A DNA stretch of 64,000 nt, taken from NCBI GenBank assembly GCA_002838945.1, contig PGXB01000016.1:28282-92281 (forward strand), given 5' to 3'. The stretch is from a candidate division Zixibacteria bacterium HGW-Zixibacteria-1 (GTDB taxonomy: Bacteria; Zixibacteria; MSB-5A5; GN15; PGXB01). Below the pieces are notes generated by a model that was not told the origin of the DNA, did no database searches, and was given only the letters and a program-made list of their open reading frames with translations. Shown in pieces: positions 26,718 through 34,769 of the stretch. How positions within the stretch are numbered: the stretch's first letter is position 1; each line of letters starts with the position of its first letter. The translations under genes and the position numbers were made by a program.

Positions 26718-27521
26718 ATGAAATTTCAGAAGATTATTTTTGCTCTGGCACTGGTCCTGATTGCCGGTTCGATCAATCTCTTTGCCCAGGATAATCAGGC
26801 CGAAGAAATTATGAAGAAATCTCACCTGGCCCTGTTTTATTCCGGTGATGACGGCGCCGCCGAAGTTACTATGAAGATTGTTAATTCCAAAGGGAAGGAA
26901 CGCCAGCGCGAGTTCACCATGCTGCGTCTCGACATAGAGGAGGGCGGCAAGCAGGATTATTATACTTACTTCAAACAACCCAGCGATGTTTCCCGGCTGA
27001 CCTTCATGGTTCACAAGATTCCGTTTGCGACCGATAACCGCTGGCTGTACATTCCTTCGGTCGATCTGGTCAAGCGCATCGCGGCCGACGACAAGAACTC
27101 TAGTTTTGTCGGTTCCGATTTTACCTATGAAGATGTCTCGGGGCGGCACTGGAGCGAAGATAATCACAAGTTAATCGGCGAAGAAAAATATAATGATCGT
27201 GATGTATATGTTATCGAATCGATTCCCAAAGAAGCTTATAAGGGTTTTTCCCGTAAAGTGTCTTATATCGACAAGGAAAACTCCCTGCCCTTGAAAGAAG
27301 AATACTACGACAAAAAGGGAGAACTCGAGCGCGTTTTTACGGCGGAGAAAGTCGATGTAATTGACGGAATCGTGACAGCGACTGTTCGCAAGATGGCCGA
27401 TGTCCGGAAAAATCAGTATTCGACGGTGGAATTCAGCAGTATCAAATATAATGTCGGTATGAACGAGGATGTCTTCACCGAACGTTATCTCAAGAACCCG
27501 CCGCGCGAGTTTATTCAGTAG
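26718..27521 (+). CDS. Outer-membrane lipoprotein-sorting (LolA-like) protein
   Basis: Periplasmic protein of 267 residues with the LolA/LolB-like half-barrel that binds lipid chains. The signal peptide is MKFQKIIFALALVLIAGSINLFAQ. The family's VTMKIVNSKGKERQREFTMLRLDIEEGG, then YIPSVDLVKRIAADDKNSSFVGSDFTYEDVSGR, matches the group often annotated as outer membrane lipoprotein-sorting protein and found beside MMPL transporters. The frame begins at 26706, but ATG 26718 is set by GGAGG and directly starts the signal peptide. It probably shuttles the MMPL substrate across the periplasm; this is inferred from context. Confidence 0.88.
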   Translation: MKFQKIIFALALVLIAGSINLFAQDNQAEEIMKKSHLALFYSGDDGAAEVTMKIVNSKGKERQREFTMLRLDIEEGGKQDYYTYFKQPSDVSRLTFMVHKIPFATDNRWLYIPSVDLVKRIAADDKNSSFVGSDFTYEDVSGRHWSEDNHKLIGEEKYNDRDVYVIESIPKEAYKGFSRKVSYIDKENSLPLKEEYYDKKGELERVFTAEKVDVIDGIVTATVRKMADVRKNQYSTVEFSSIKYNVGMNEDVFTERYLKNPPREFIQ

Positions 27522-27538
27522 AGGAGGGAGACCGTACG

Positions 27539-28798
27539 ATGTCGATACATAAAATTTCAGGACTTCTTTTTGCTCTGCTTTTGCTCATGGGAACTCCCGC
27601 AACCAAAGCCGGGGAGGTAATGCTCTCCGGCTTCCTCCAGGGGTTGTATGGTGGCGGGCTTGATTCCAATAATCCAACAGCAAGTGACCTGACGGCTTCC
27701 GAATCCCGGTTGCAAATGCGCTTGGAATCATACTCAGAGGGAGCGGAGTTTTTCGGGCGGTTGGATTTTGTTTATGATGATTATAATAATCCCGGTTACG
27801 ATTTTGAACTTCGCGAGGGTTATGCCAAGTTTAAGGTCGGCAATAATATGGATTTCAAAATCGGCCGACAGATCATCACCTGGGGCACCGGCGATCTGAT
27901 TTTTATCAATGACCTTTTTGCCAAGGACTACCGCTCGTTTTTTACCGGACGCGATGATCAATACTTAAAGGCCCCGCAGAACACCATCCGGGCCGCCTGG
28001 TACACCGGTCCGGGTACATTTTCCTTGATTTATACGCCCCGTTTTACGCCTAATCGAATCCCGACCGGGGAGAGGTTAAGCTACTTCAATCCGATGGTTG
28101 GAGAAATTGTCGGGGGTGAGGATAATTATTTCGAGGGACGGATGCCGGAGGCCAAATTCAGGAACGGCGAAATCGCCGCCCGCTTCAGCCGATATTTCGG
28201 CTCCGCCGACGTGGCTCTTTACTTCTATCACGGGTTTTATAAGAACCCGGTCGGAATGGACATGGCCAATTTGGCGGCCTATTATCCTCGCCTGAATGTT
28301 TTTGGGGCATCGGCCCGGATGCCGGTGCTGGGCGGGATCGCCTGGCTGGAATCAGGCTATTTTGATTCGCGGGATGACTCTTCCGGTTATGATCCGACGG
28401 TTCCCAATTCTTCCATCAGCAGCATGATCGGGTTCGAGCGCCAGTTGACCTCGACTCTGACGGCCAATTTGCAGTATCAGAACAGGACGATGCTGGATTA
28501 CGATAATTATACCGGGAATCTGCCGCCGGGAAGTATTGAATCAGACGAAATGTATCACCTGTTGACCAGTCGGTTGACTAAGCTTATGTTTATGGAAACG
28601 CTGACCCTGTCCGGTTTCGCGTTTTATTCACCCTCTGATGAAGATTTTTACGGCCGGTTCTCCATCAATTATAAATATACCGACGCCCTGACACTGACCC
28701 TGGGCGCTAATATATTTGACGGAAACCATGAATATACCGATTTCGGCGCCTTCCAGAAAAATGACAATATTTATGCAAAAATTACATATGGTTACTAA
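27539..28798 (+). CDS. Outer-membrane beta-barrel protein (DUF1302/alginate-export-like)
   Basis: A 419-residue protein with a signal peptide (cleavage near ATKAG) and alternating beta-strand pattern throughout. It ends in an aromatic residue (AKITYGY). The segment VGNNMDFKIGRQIITWGTGDLIFINDLFAKDYRSF resembles the GRQxxxWG motif of DUF1302-type barrels that travel with MMPL transporters and LolA-like proteins. It probably forms the outer-membrane end of the route encoded by this operon. GAGGAGGGAG precedes the ATG. I cannot assign a substrate. Confidence 0.8.
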   Translation: MSIHKISGLLFALLLLMGTPATKAGEVMLSGFLQGLYGGGLDSNNPTASDLTASESRLQMRLESYSEGAEFFGRLDFVYDDYNNPGYDFELREGYAKFKVGNNMDFKIGRQIITWGTGDLIFINDLFAKDYRSFFTGRDDQYLKAPQNTIRAAWYTGPGTFSLIYTPRFTPNRIPTGERLSYFNPMVGEIVGGEDNYFEGRMPEAKFRNGEIAARFSRYFGSADVALYFYHGFYKNPVGMDMANLAAYYPRLNVFGASARMPVLGGIAWLESGYFDSRDDSSGYDPTVPNSSISSMIGFERQLTSTLTANLQYQNRTMLDYDNYTGNLPPGSIESDEMYHLLTSRLTKLMFMETLTLSGFAFYSPSDEDFYGRFSINYKYTDALTLTLGANIFDGNHEYTDFGAFQKNDNIYAKITYGY

Positions 28799-28810
28799 GG
28801 AGATTTCTAT

Positions 28811-28999
28811 ATGAGCTTGGAAAACAGCATCAGACTTCTGGCCGGGATTTTGATATCTGCGTCGTTGGCTCTTGGCTATTTTATTTCGCCTTACTGGTTT
28901 CTGTTGACGGCCTTTGTCGGGTTTAATTTGATACAGTCGTCTTTTACCAGATTTTGTCCGGCAGAGATAATAATAGGCAAGTTGTTTTATAAAAAATAA
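28811..28999 (+). CDS. DUF2892 small membrane protein
   Basis: A 62-residue protein with two transmembrane helices (about 7-24 and 27-42). The C-terminal FTRFCPAEIIIGKLFYKK matches the DUF2892 (YgaP-type) membrane domain with its single Cys-Pro. AAGGAG precedes the ATG. It is the last gene of the MMPL operon, 12 bp after the barrel gene, and is followed by a terminator. Its role is unknown. Confidence 0.82.
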   Translation: MSLENSIRLLAGILISASLALGYFISPYWFLLTAFVGFNLIQSSFTRFCPAEIIIGKLFYKK

Positions 29000-29018
29000 A
29001 CTATACGATTAATGATTT

Positions 29019-29042
29019 GGGGCGAAAATTTCGCCCCTTTTT
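29019..29042 (+). terminator. Rho-independent terminator of the MMPL operon
   Basis: Perfect palindromic stem GGGGCGAAA/TTTCGCCCC (29019-29037) followed by TTTTT. Confidence 0.9.
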
Positions 29043-29077
29043 CATGCCCGTGAAACATATCACATTTTTCAATTATA

Positions 29078-29106
29078 TTGACATAACCGCCCGATTATCT
29101 TATCCT
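29078..29106 (+). promoter_or_regulatory. Candidate promoter for the phosphatase-kinase pair
   Basis: TTGACA (29078-29083), 17 bp, then TATCCT (29101-29106), located about 105 nt upstream of the phosphatase ATG and just after the preceding terminator. Confidence 0.45.
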
Positions 29107-29211
29107 TGCTTGAGCCAATCATTTTATAAAAATATTTTTGCTATTGGTGACGCGATTGCGTATCACTATGCATAACTAAAACTTAAGCAATTCTGGGAAC
29201 AAAGATTTATT

Positions 29212-30861
29212 ATGATAAAAATTTTAGGAACAGATGGTACGCAGTTTTATTCTCTTCAACTAAAACCCGGGAAATACCACGTGGGGCGCAATCCTGACTC
29301 GGAACTTTCCATCAGGCATAAAACCGTCTCGAGAAATCATGCCGAGATTCATGTCAATGAAGATGGCGCAATATTTTCCCTGCTCGATCTGGATAGCCGC
29401 AACGGGACATTTGTCAATGGCAATCAGATAAGGGGGCGTGTTCCGATAAAAATCGGGGATAAGATCATGTTCGGTCACACCGAATTCAGGCTGGAAACGG
29501 TTAGCAGCGAGGATGAGGCCGCGTCTGCGAAGCCCGGGCTGAAATTTTCCGAGACGACACCACAGAATTCCGTCTTTCTATCAATCGAAGAGGCCTTGAA
29601 GCCTATGTCGAGGCGGACCACTGAAGAGCGTGAACTTCTTCCCACAATTTTTGAAATGGCCAAAATGCTGGTAATGTCGGATCCAAGAGAGGTGATGCTC
29701 GAAAAATCGCTGGGAATGATTGCAGGAGTAATTCCGGCAGAAAGACTGGCTGTTTTATTTGTCTCGGCCGACGGCGACATATACCCTGCCGCCAAGCTTC
29801 TTCCTGGCGGCCGTGATCCGGGTGAATTCAGACTGTCCCGGACGATTATTAACCAGATAATTACGCAAAAATCGGCAATTCGAATCAGTGATCCGCTACA
29901 GGACCCGTTGTATGCGCAACAGCAGTCTATCATAATGTCGGAATTAAAGTCGGCCATGGCCGCTCCGTTATTCGATGAGGGCAAGGTCCTGGGAATTTTG
30001 TATGTCGACACCAACAGCCCGCGGCATCATTATAGCGACGAGCATCTCCGGATTCTGGCCACATTCGGAAATATTATTGCATCACGTCTGCTGAATTATG
30101 AACTTCTTGAAGAAAGAGAGCAGAAGCAGATAATCGATGCCGAGCTCAGTCGGGCCTCGGGGATACAGAAGAATCTCCTCGTGACCAATCCTCCCGAAAC
30201 CAAAGGTTATCGTTTATGCACCTTTCAGGAGCAATCACGCTCGGTCGGGGGGGATTTGTATGATGTCAGTCGCCTGCCCGACGGACGAACCCTTTTTCTT
30301 CTGGCCGACGTATCGGGCAAGGGAATGGGCGCGGCGCTTTTGATGGCCAATATTTTGGCTTCATTCAGGATATTGTATGATTCATCCGATTTCGATTTGT
30401 GCCGGGCTGTCCGCAGGGTTTCCGAACAGATGTATAAATTCAGCGATCCGGGGGATTTTGCCACGCTCATGATCGGGCTGCTTGATCCGAACAGCAATCA
30501 GGTCCGTTATGTTAATGCCGGACACAACCATCCCCTGCTGGTCCGGAGCGGCGGCGAAATCGAATACCTTCCGGATACCGGAATCGTTATCGGGGTGATC
30601 GACGGAATTGCCTGGGAGGAGAAAACGGTCCAATTGAATAACGATGATCTGATCTTTATCTTTACCGACGGCGTCACCGAGGCACAACGGGATGATGAGC
30701 AATATGGCGACAAGCGGATGGAAGACATTGTCGTTGCCACCAGGGACAAGATACCGCGGGAAACAGTTGACATTCTTATGAAAGATATAAATGATTTTAT
30801 GGGAGATGCGCCCAGATCTGACGATATAACCATTTTGGCAATTAAAAAGGTGGAAGAATAA
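29212..30861 (+). CDS. FHA-GAF-SpoIIE (PP2C-type) serine phosphatase
   Basis: A 549-residue signalling protein. An FHA domain at about 20-95 (YHVGRNPDSEL; KTVSRNHAEIH; DLDSRNGTFVNG) binds phosphothreonine. A GAF-like sensor is at about 145-295. A SpoIIE/RsbU-type phosphatase is at about 320-545, with metal-binding and family motifs GGDLYDV, LLADVSGKGMGAALLMA, NAGHNHPLL, FTDGVTEAQ and SDDITILAIK. It has no membrane segment. The last stop base is the first base of the kinase ATG (TAATG), so the two are translationally coupled. The FHA domain could dock the phosphorylated kinase or its substrates, making a writer-eraser pair. The target is not known. Confidence 0.92.
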   Translation: MIKILGTDGTQFYSLQLKPGKYHVGRNPDSELSIRHKTVSRNHAEIHVNEDGAIFSLLDLDSRNGTFVNGNQIRGRVPIKIGDKIMFGHTEFRLETVSSEDEAASAKPGLKFSETTPQNSVFLSIEEALKPMSRRTTEERELLPTIFEMAKMLVMSDPREVMLEKSLGMIAGVIPAERLAVLFVSADGDIYPAAKLLPGGRDPGEFRLSRTIINQIITQKSAIRISDPLQDPLYAQQQSIIMSELKSAMAAPLFDEGKVLGILYVDTNSPRHHYSDEHLRILATFGNIIASRLLNYELLEEREQKQIIDAELSRASGIQKNLLVTNPPETKGYRLCTFQEQSRSVGGDLYDVSRLPDGRTLFLLADVSGKGMGAALLMANILASFRILYDSSDFDLCRAVRRVSEQMYKFSDPGDFATLMIGLLDPNSNQVRYVNAGHNHPLLVRSGGEIEYLPDTGIVIGVIDGIAWEEKTVQLNNDDLIFIFTDGVTEAQRDDEQYGDKRMEDIVVATRDKIPRETVDILMKDINDFMGDAPRSDDITILAIKKVEE

Positions 30862-33800
30862 TGTTGGAAGCCGGTCAATCTTTCGGACATTTTAAAATCA
30901 TCAAGAAACTCGGCGAGGGTGGCATGGGTGAGGTGTACCTGGCCGAGGATCAAAAACTGAACCGCAATATTGCGCTGAAAATTCTTCAGCCGGCGTTTCT
31001 TGATGACGCCGACCGTTTGCAGCGTCTGATCCGGGAAGCACGAACGGCCGCCAAAAATTCACATCCCAATGTCATGGCTATATATGATTTGGATTCCGCC
31101 CGGGATGAGAGCAGCGGAAAAGATCTTAGATACATTGTCATGGAATATGTCAGCGGGCAGTCGCTGACCGATTATCTGGAAACGCGCAAGCCGGGTATTG
31201 CCGATTCGCTGCGGCTCGCCGAAAAAATCGCCGCCGGTCTGTCCGCGGCTCATAAGCTCAATATTGTCCATCGCGATATAAAGACCGACAATATCCGCAT
31301 TGACGATGACGGCGATCCCAGAATTCTCGATTTCGGATTGGCCAAACCGCTGGATGCCACCTTCGCGGGGGATAATAATGATATCACCGATTCCCTGTCC
31401 AATGATCTGACCCAGGAAGGAAAGATTATGGGAACGGTGAATTATATGTCGCCGGAGCAGGCGCGGGGCGAAGCGGTGGATTCGCGGTCGGACGTATTCT
31501 CGTTCGGGATTCTGATGTACCGCATGTTCACCGGTGAATTTCCCTTTGCGGGCCAGGAGAAAGTATCCATCCTGGCCAAAATTCTGGAATCGAAGCATGC
31601 TCCCATGCGCGATAAGAATGAATCGATTCCGGCGGAGCTGGAACGGATCGTTGATAAGTGCCTGCAGAAAAATCCGAATGATCGTTATCAGGATACCCGT
31701 GATCTCGTCATCGATATCCGGAGTCTCAGGCGGCAGTTTGAAAGTTCTATATCGGATTCCAGCACGATCCTGGCAGGAAAACCGGAAGGAATGAGCAGAA
31801 GCTATATATTCAAACTCTCGCGACCCAAACGGATAGCCATTGTCCTCGTTGCCATTCTAATACCGATGTACATCATATTCAAGTCCGGGAAAGAAAGCCC
31901 TTCAACAGAGGTGCGCGGCCTTCAGGCCAAAGAAAATGCCATGGCCATTCTCGGTTTCCAGAATAAAACCGGCGATGCCGATCTGGATTGGCTTCAAGCC
32001 GGTTTACCGGAAATATTATTGACCGACCTGGCTCAGGGCGGGGCGATTAATATAATCAGCCGAAGCCGCGTTCTTGACTGCCTGGGAGATAAAATCGAAA
32101 ATATCAACGAAATCGAAGTGCATAAGAAATGTATCGATGCCGCCAGGTCCCTTGGTGCCGCCACTGTTCTATCCGGGTCGTTTTATAAAATGGGGGATAA
32201 TATCCGCATCGATGCTCGTCTCGAGGAAGTCGAATCCGGAAAAATAATTCTGGGAGAGAAGGTGATAGGGAGTGATCCCTTTGCCCTTGTGGACAGCCTG
32301 ACTCAGAAGATCGCCACGTCGCTGAATGTCCAGGAAGTGCTGGCCAATAACAGGGGCGTCTCCGAGTTCATGTCATCGTCTCCCGAAGCCTTTCGCTACT
32401 ATATACAGGGTATGGAGAAATTTTCGGCCAGCAACTATGACGAAGCCAATGTGCTGTTCGAGAAGGCTCTGGAGATTGATTCCACCTTTGCCCTTCCCTA
32501 TATGAGAATCGGTATGTCATATGCCTTGCAGGCAAGAGGGATGCAGGGTGCGCCATATTTCGAAAAGGCCAAGAAATATGAAAGCAAGCTCCCGGTCAAA
32601 GAAAAGAACCTGCTGGATATTTATTCCGACCTTTGGCTGAAAGTCAGCTACGATGAAGCCCTGACCAAGATGAAGACCTTTGTAAGTAATTATCCTGATG
32701 ATAAGGAAGGCCGGACATTTAATGCCGTCCTTAAATACGCTTTGCAGCGCGATACCGATGGCGCCATGGCCGAACTGGATACGGCCCTGTTGCTTGACCC
32801 GCAATATCAATTGGCCCTTATGTTTTATGTGGAATTATTTATGGAACAGAAGAAATATGATGAAGCCATAGCCAAAGCCAAATTGGTGCGTGATTATTAT
32901 CCCGATTCGCCCGAGGGATACAGGGCTCTCTCGGAGATTTACTACCTGCAACAGAAGCTGGATGAGGCCATGGAAGAAGGCCGGATGCTGCTTCAAAGAT
33001 TCCCGGATAATGAAATCATTTTGGGCCGCCTGATCAGTATTCAGATTCATAAGCGAAATTTCGACGAGGCGCACAAATTTAACGAATATATCAAGGAACG
33101 TCATGGTGACGATCCTTACTTGATGGTTGATTATTATTATAATCTGGCCAACTTCGATATCTGGAAGGGGCGCTTCCGGTCAGGGCTGGACAATTTGAAA
33201 AAAGCCGCGGCATTGGCCGAGCCAACCGGAGACAGCGTCCTTATTTATGGCCAATACGACCTTCTCAGCGATTATTATGAGAGCCTGGAAATGTTGGACA
33301 GCGCCTTATATTTCAATAAGAAGGGATTCGACTGGGCGACCGGCTTCCGGTCTTTCAGCTACCCGCTGATGATGGTCAAAGCTGATCCCGCAACGGAGCC
33401 CGAAGCGCGCGAGATCTTCGAAAAAGCTCTCCAGAATTTCAAGTCGCGGCTGCCTTCGGAGTTGTGGGGTATTGGGGATGTCCTGAAAGAAAGGTTTGAC
33501 GCGCTTTGTGTCGGCGATACGCTCAAAATTATGGAGGCTTCGCGTAAAATGGTCGAGGAACAGAATCAGGGTTCGACAGGAAATAGAATCTCTCTTGGAA
33601 AATATTATGTATTGACCGGGCATTATGCCGAGGCCAAAAAAGAACTCGAAAATGTTACTTCTCCGACAGGCCAGAATCAAACTTCACGGGCCATAAGTTA
33701 TATGACGGCGGTTTATTATCATGGCCGGGCCTGTGAGGCGCTTGGCGATACGGAAACGGCTGTTGCTGATTACCGTGAGGTTCTCAAGTACTGGGGCCAG

Positions 33801-33863
33801 GCCGATATGAAGCTCGACTTGATCACCGACTCCCGCGCCCGCCTGGATAAGCTGATAAGTTGA
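30861..33863 (+). CDS. Serine/threonine protein kinase with FlgO-like and TPR domains
   Basis: A 1000-residue Hanks-type kinase. The kinase domain is at about 8-290, with the glycine loop GEGGMGEVYL (18-27), Lys40, HRDIKTDN (Asp139), DFGLA (157-161) and GTVNYMSPEQARGEAVDSRSDVFSFG. A single transmembrane helix near 322-338 (RIAIVLVAILIPMYIIF) is followed by an outside or periplasmic FlgO/CsgG-like region (about 350-490, AMAILGFQNKTGDADLDWLQAGLPEILLTDL). At least six TPR units then run to the end (about 510-1000). It overlaps the phosphatase gene by 1 nt. A kinase with this layout is common in FCB and Acidobacteria genomes, but substrates are unknown. Confidence 0.93.
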   Translation: MLEAGQSFGHFKIIKKLGEGGMGEVYLAEDQKLNRNIALKILQPAFLDDADRLQRLIREARTAAKNSHPNVMAIYDLDSARDESSGKDLRYIVMEYVSGQSLTDYLETRKPGIADSLRLAEKIAAGLSAAHKLNIVHRDIKTDNIRIDDDGDPRILDFGLAKPLDATFAGDNNDITDSLSNDLTQEGKIMGTVNYMSPEQARGEAVDSRSDVFSFGILMYRMFTGEFPFAGQEKVSILAKILESKHAPMRDKNESIPAELERIVDKCLQKNPNDRYQDTRDLVIDIRSLRRQFESSISDSSTILAGKPEGMSRSYIFKLSRPKRIAIVLVAILIPMYIIFKSGKESPSTEVRGLQAKENAMAILGFQNKTGDADLDWLQAGLPEILLTDLAQGGAINIISRSRVLDCLGDKIENINEIEVHKKCIDAARSLGAATVLSGSFYKMGDNIRIDARLEEVESGKIILGEKVIGSDPFALVDSLTQKIATSLNVQEVLANNRGVSEFMSSSPEAFRYYIQGMEKFSASNYDEANVLFEKALEIDSTFALPYMRIGMSYALQARGMQGAPYFEKAKKYESKLPVKEKNLLDIYSDLWLKVSYDEALTKMKTFVSNYPDDKEGRTFNAVLKYALQRDTDGAMAELDTALLLDPQYQLALMFYVELFMEQKKYDEAIAKAKLVRDYYPDSPEGYRALSEIYYLQQKLDEAMEEGRMLLQRFPDNEIILGRLISIQIHKRNFDEAHKFNEYIKERHGDDPYLMVDYYYNLANFDIWKGRFRSGLDNLKKAAALAEPTGDSVLIYGQYDLLSDYYESLEMLDSALYFNKKGFDWATGFRSFSYPLMMVKADPATEPEAREIFEKALQNFKSRLPSELWGIGDVLKERFDALCVGDTLKIMEASRKMVEEQNQGSTGNRISLGKYYVLTGHYAEAKKELENVTSPTGQNQTSRAISYMTAVYYHGRACEALGDTETAVADYREVLKYWGQADMKLDLITDSRARLDKLIS

Positions 33864-33907
33864 TTAAGAATGACATTACGCTCTCGTACTTGGTCCGGGA
33901 ATAAAAT

Positions 33908-34528
33908 ATGAAAAATAAAGAAACAGTCAGGGCCGGATACAATGCAATTGCCAATGCCTACCTGGCCACCCGTAAACCGGATTCCGAAGATGTGCGACTG
34001 CTTGATGAGCTTGTCCAGCGGCTCCCGCGAGGCGCGCGGGTTCTTGATGCCGGTTGCGGCGCCGGTGTACCTGTGGCCCAGTACTTAAGTCGCTATTTTG
34101 ATGTTGTAGGTGTCGATTTCGCCGAGGCACAGCTTCAACTGGCGCGTCAACTGGTTCCACAGGCACAGTTCGTGTGCCAGGACCTCACGGAATTAAGCTT
34201 TCCCGACGCTACTATCGACGCCATCTGTTCCTACTATGCCATTATTCATATTCCCCGAAAAGAGCATGAGGCGATCCTCAATGATTTCTATCGGTTGCTT
34301 AAGCCATCCGGTCTGGCTCTGTTATGCTTGGGGGCCGATGATCTGGAAGATGACATCGTCGAAGATTATCTTGGCGCCCGGATGTATTGGAGCCATTACG
34401 ATGCCGAGACAAATCTGGGCATGATCAAAGCCTGTGGATTTGAATTAATCTGGTCGAAAATAGTGGCCGATGCCACTTCGCCCGGTTCGGGCCACCTCTT
34501 CGTTCTGATACAGAAAAAACCTGCCTGA
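33908..34528 (+). CDS. Class I SAM-dependent methyltransferase
   Basis: A 206-residue protein with a Rossmann-like methyltransferase fold. Motif I is VLDAGCGAGVPVAQYL (about 47-62), followed by the acidic loop VVGVDFAEAQLQLAR, the QFVCQDLTELSFPDATID segment and the post-motif RLLKPSGLALLCL. These support a small-molecule methyltransferase of the Methyltransf_11/25 kind. It follows the kinase by 44 bp on the same strand, and the ribosome site is weak. No substrate can be named. Confidence 0.9.
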   Translation: MKNKETVRAGYNAIANAYLATRKPDSEDVRLLDELVQRLPRGARVLDAGCGAGVPVAQYLSRYFDVVGVDFAEAQLQLARQLVPQAQFVCQDLTELSFPDATIDAICSYYAIIHIPRKEHEAILNDFYRLLKPSGLALLCLGADDLEDDIVEDYLGARMYWSHYDAETNLGMIKACGFELIWSKIVADATSPGSGHLFVLIQKKPA

Positions 34529-34674
34529 CAGCGGCGCTTATCCACTCGCTTCCTTTCTTGCTTTACCTTACATTACTTCCATCCCTGCGGCTTCACCAAA
34601 TGGAGATTCCGGGCGTTATTAAAACTCTTGCGTTTCAATTCGAATCTGTGTAATTTCCGGCCGTAAAGCTGTCT

Positions 34675-34760
34675 GCCGGAGTGGTGGAATTGGTAGACAC
34701 CAGGGACTTAAAATCCCTTGGATCGCAAGGTCCGTGCCGGTTCGAGTCCGGCCTCCGGCA
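34675..34760 (+). tRNA. tRNA-Leu (anticodon UAA)
   Basis: An 86-nt class II tRNA. The acceptor pairs GCCGGAG (34675-34681) with CTCCGGC (34753-34759) and discriminator A. The D-arm has TGGTAGAC. The anticodon stem AGGGA/TCCCT encloses loop CTTAAAA with anticodon TAA at 34709-34711. A long variable arm follows, then the T-arm GCCGGTTCGAGTCCGGC. The 3' CCA is not encoded. It converges on the minus-strand gene, whose stop is 9 bp away. Confidence 0.97.
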
Positions 34761-34769
34761 TTGATTATT

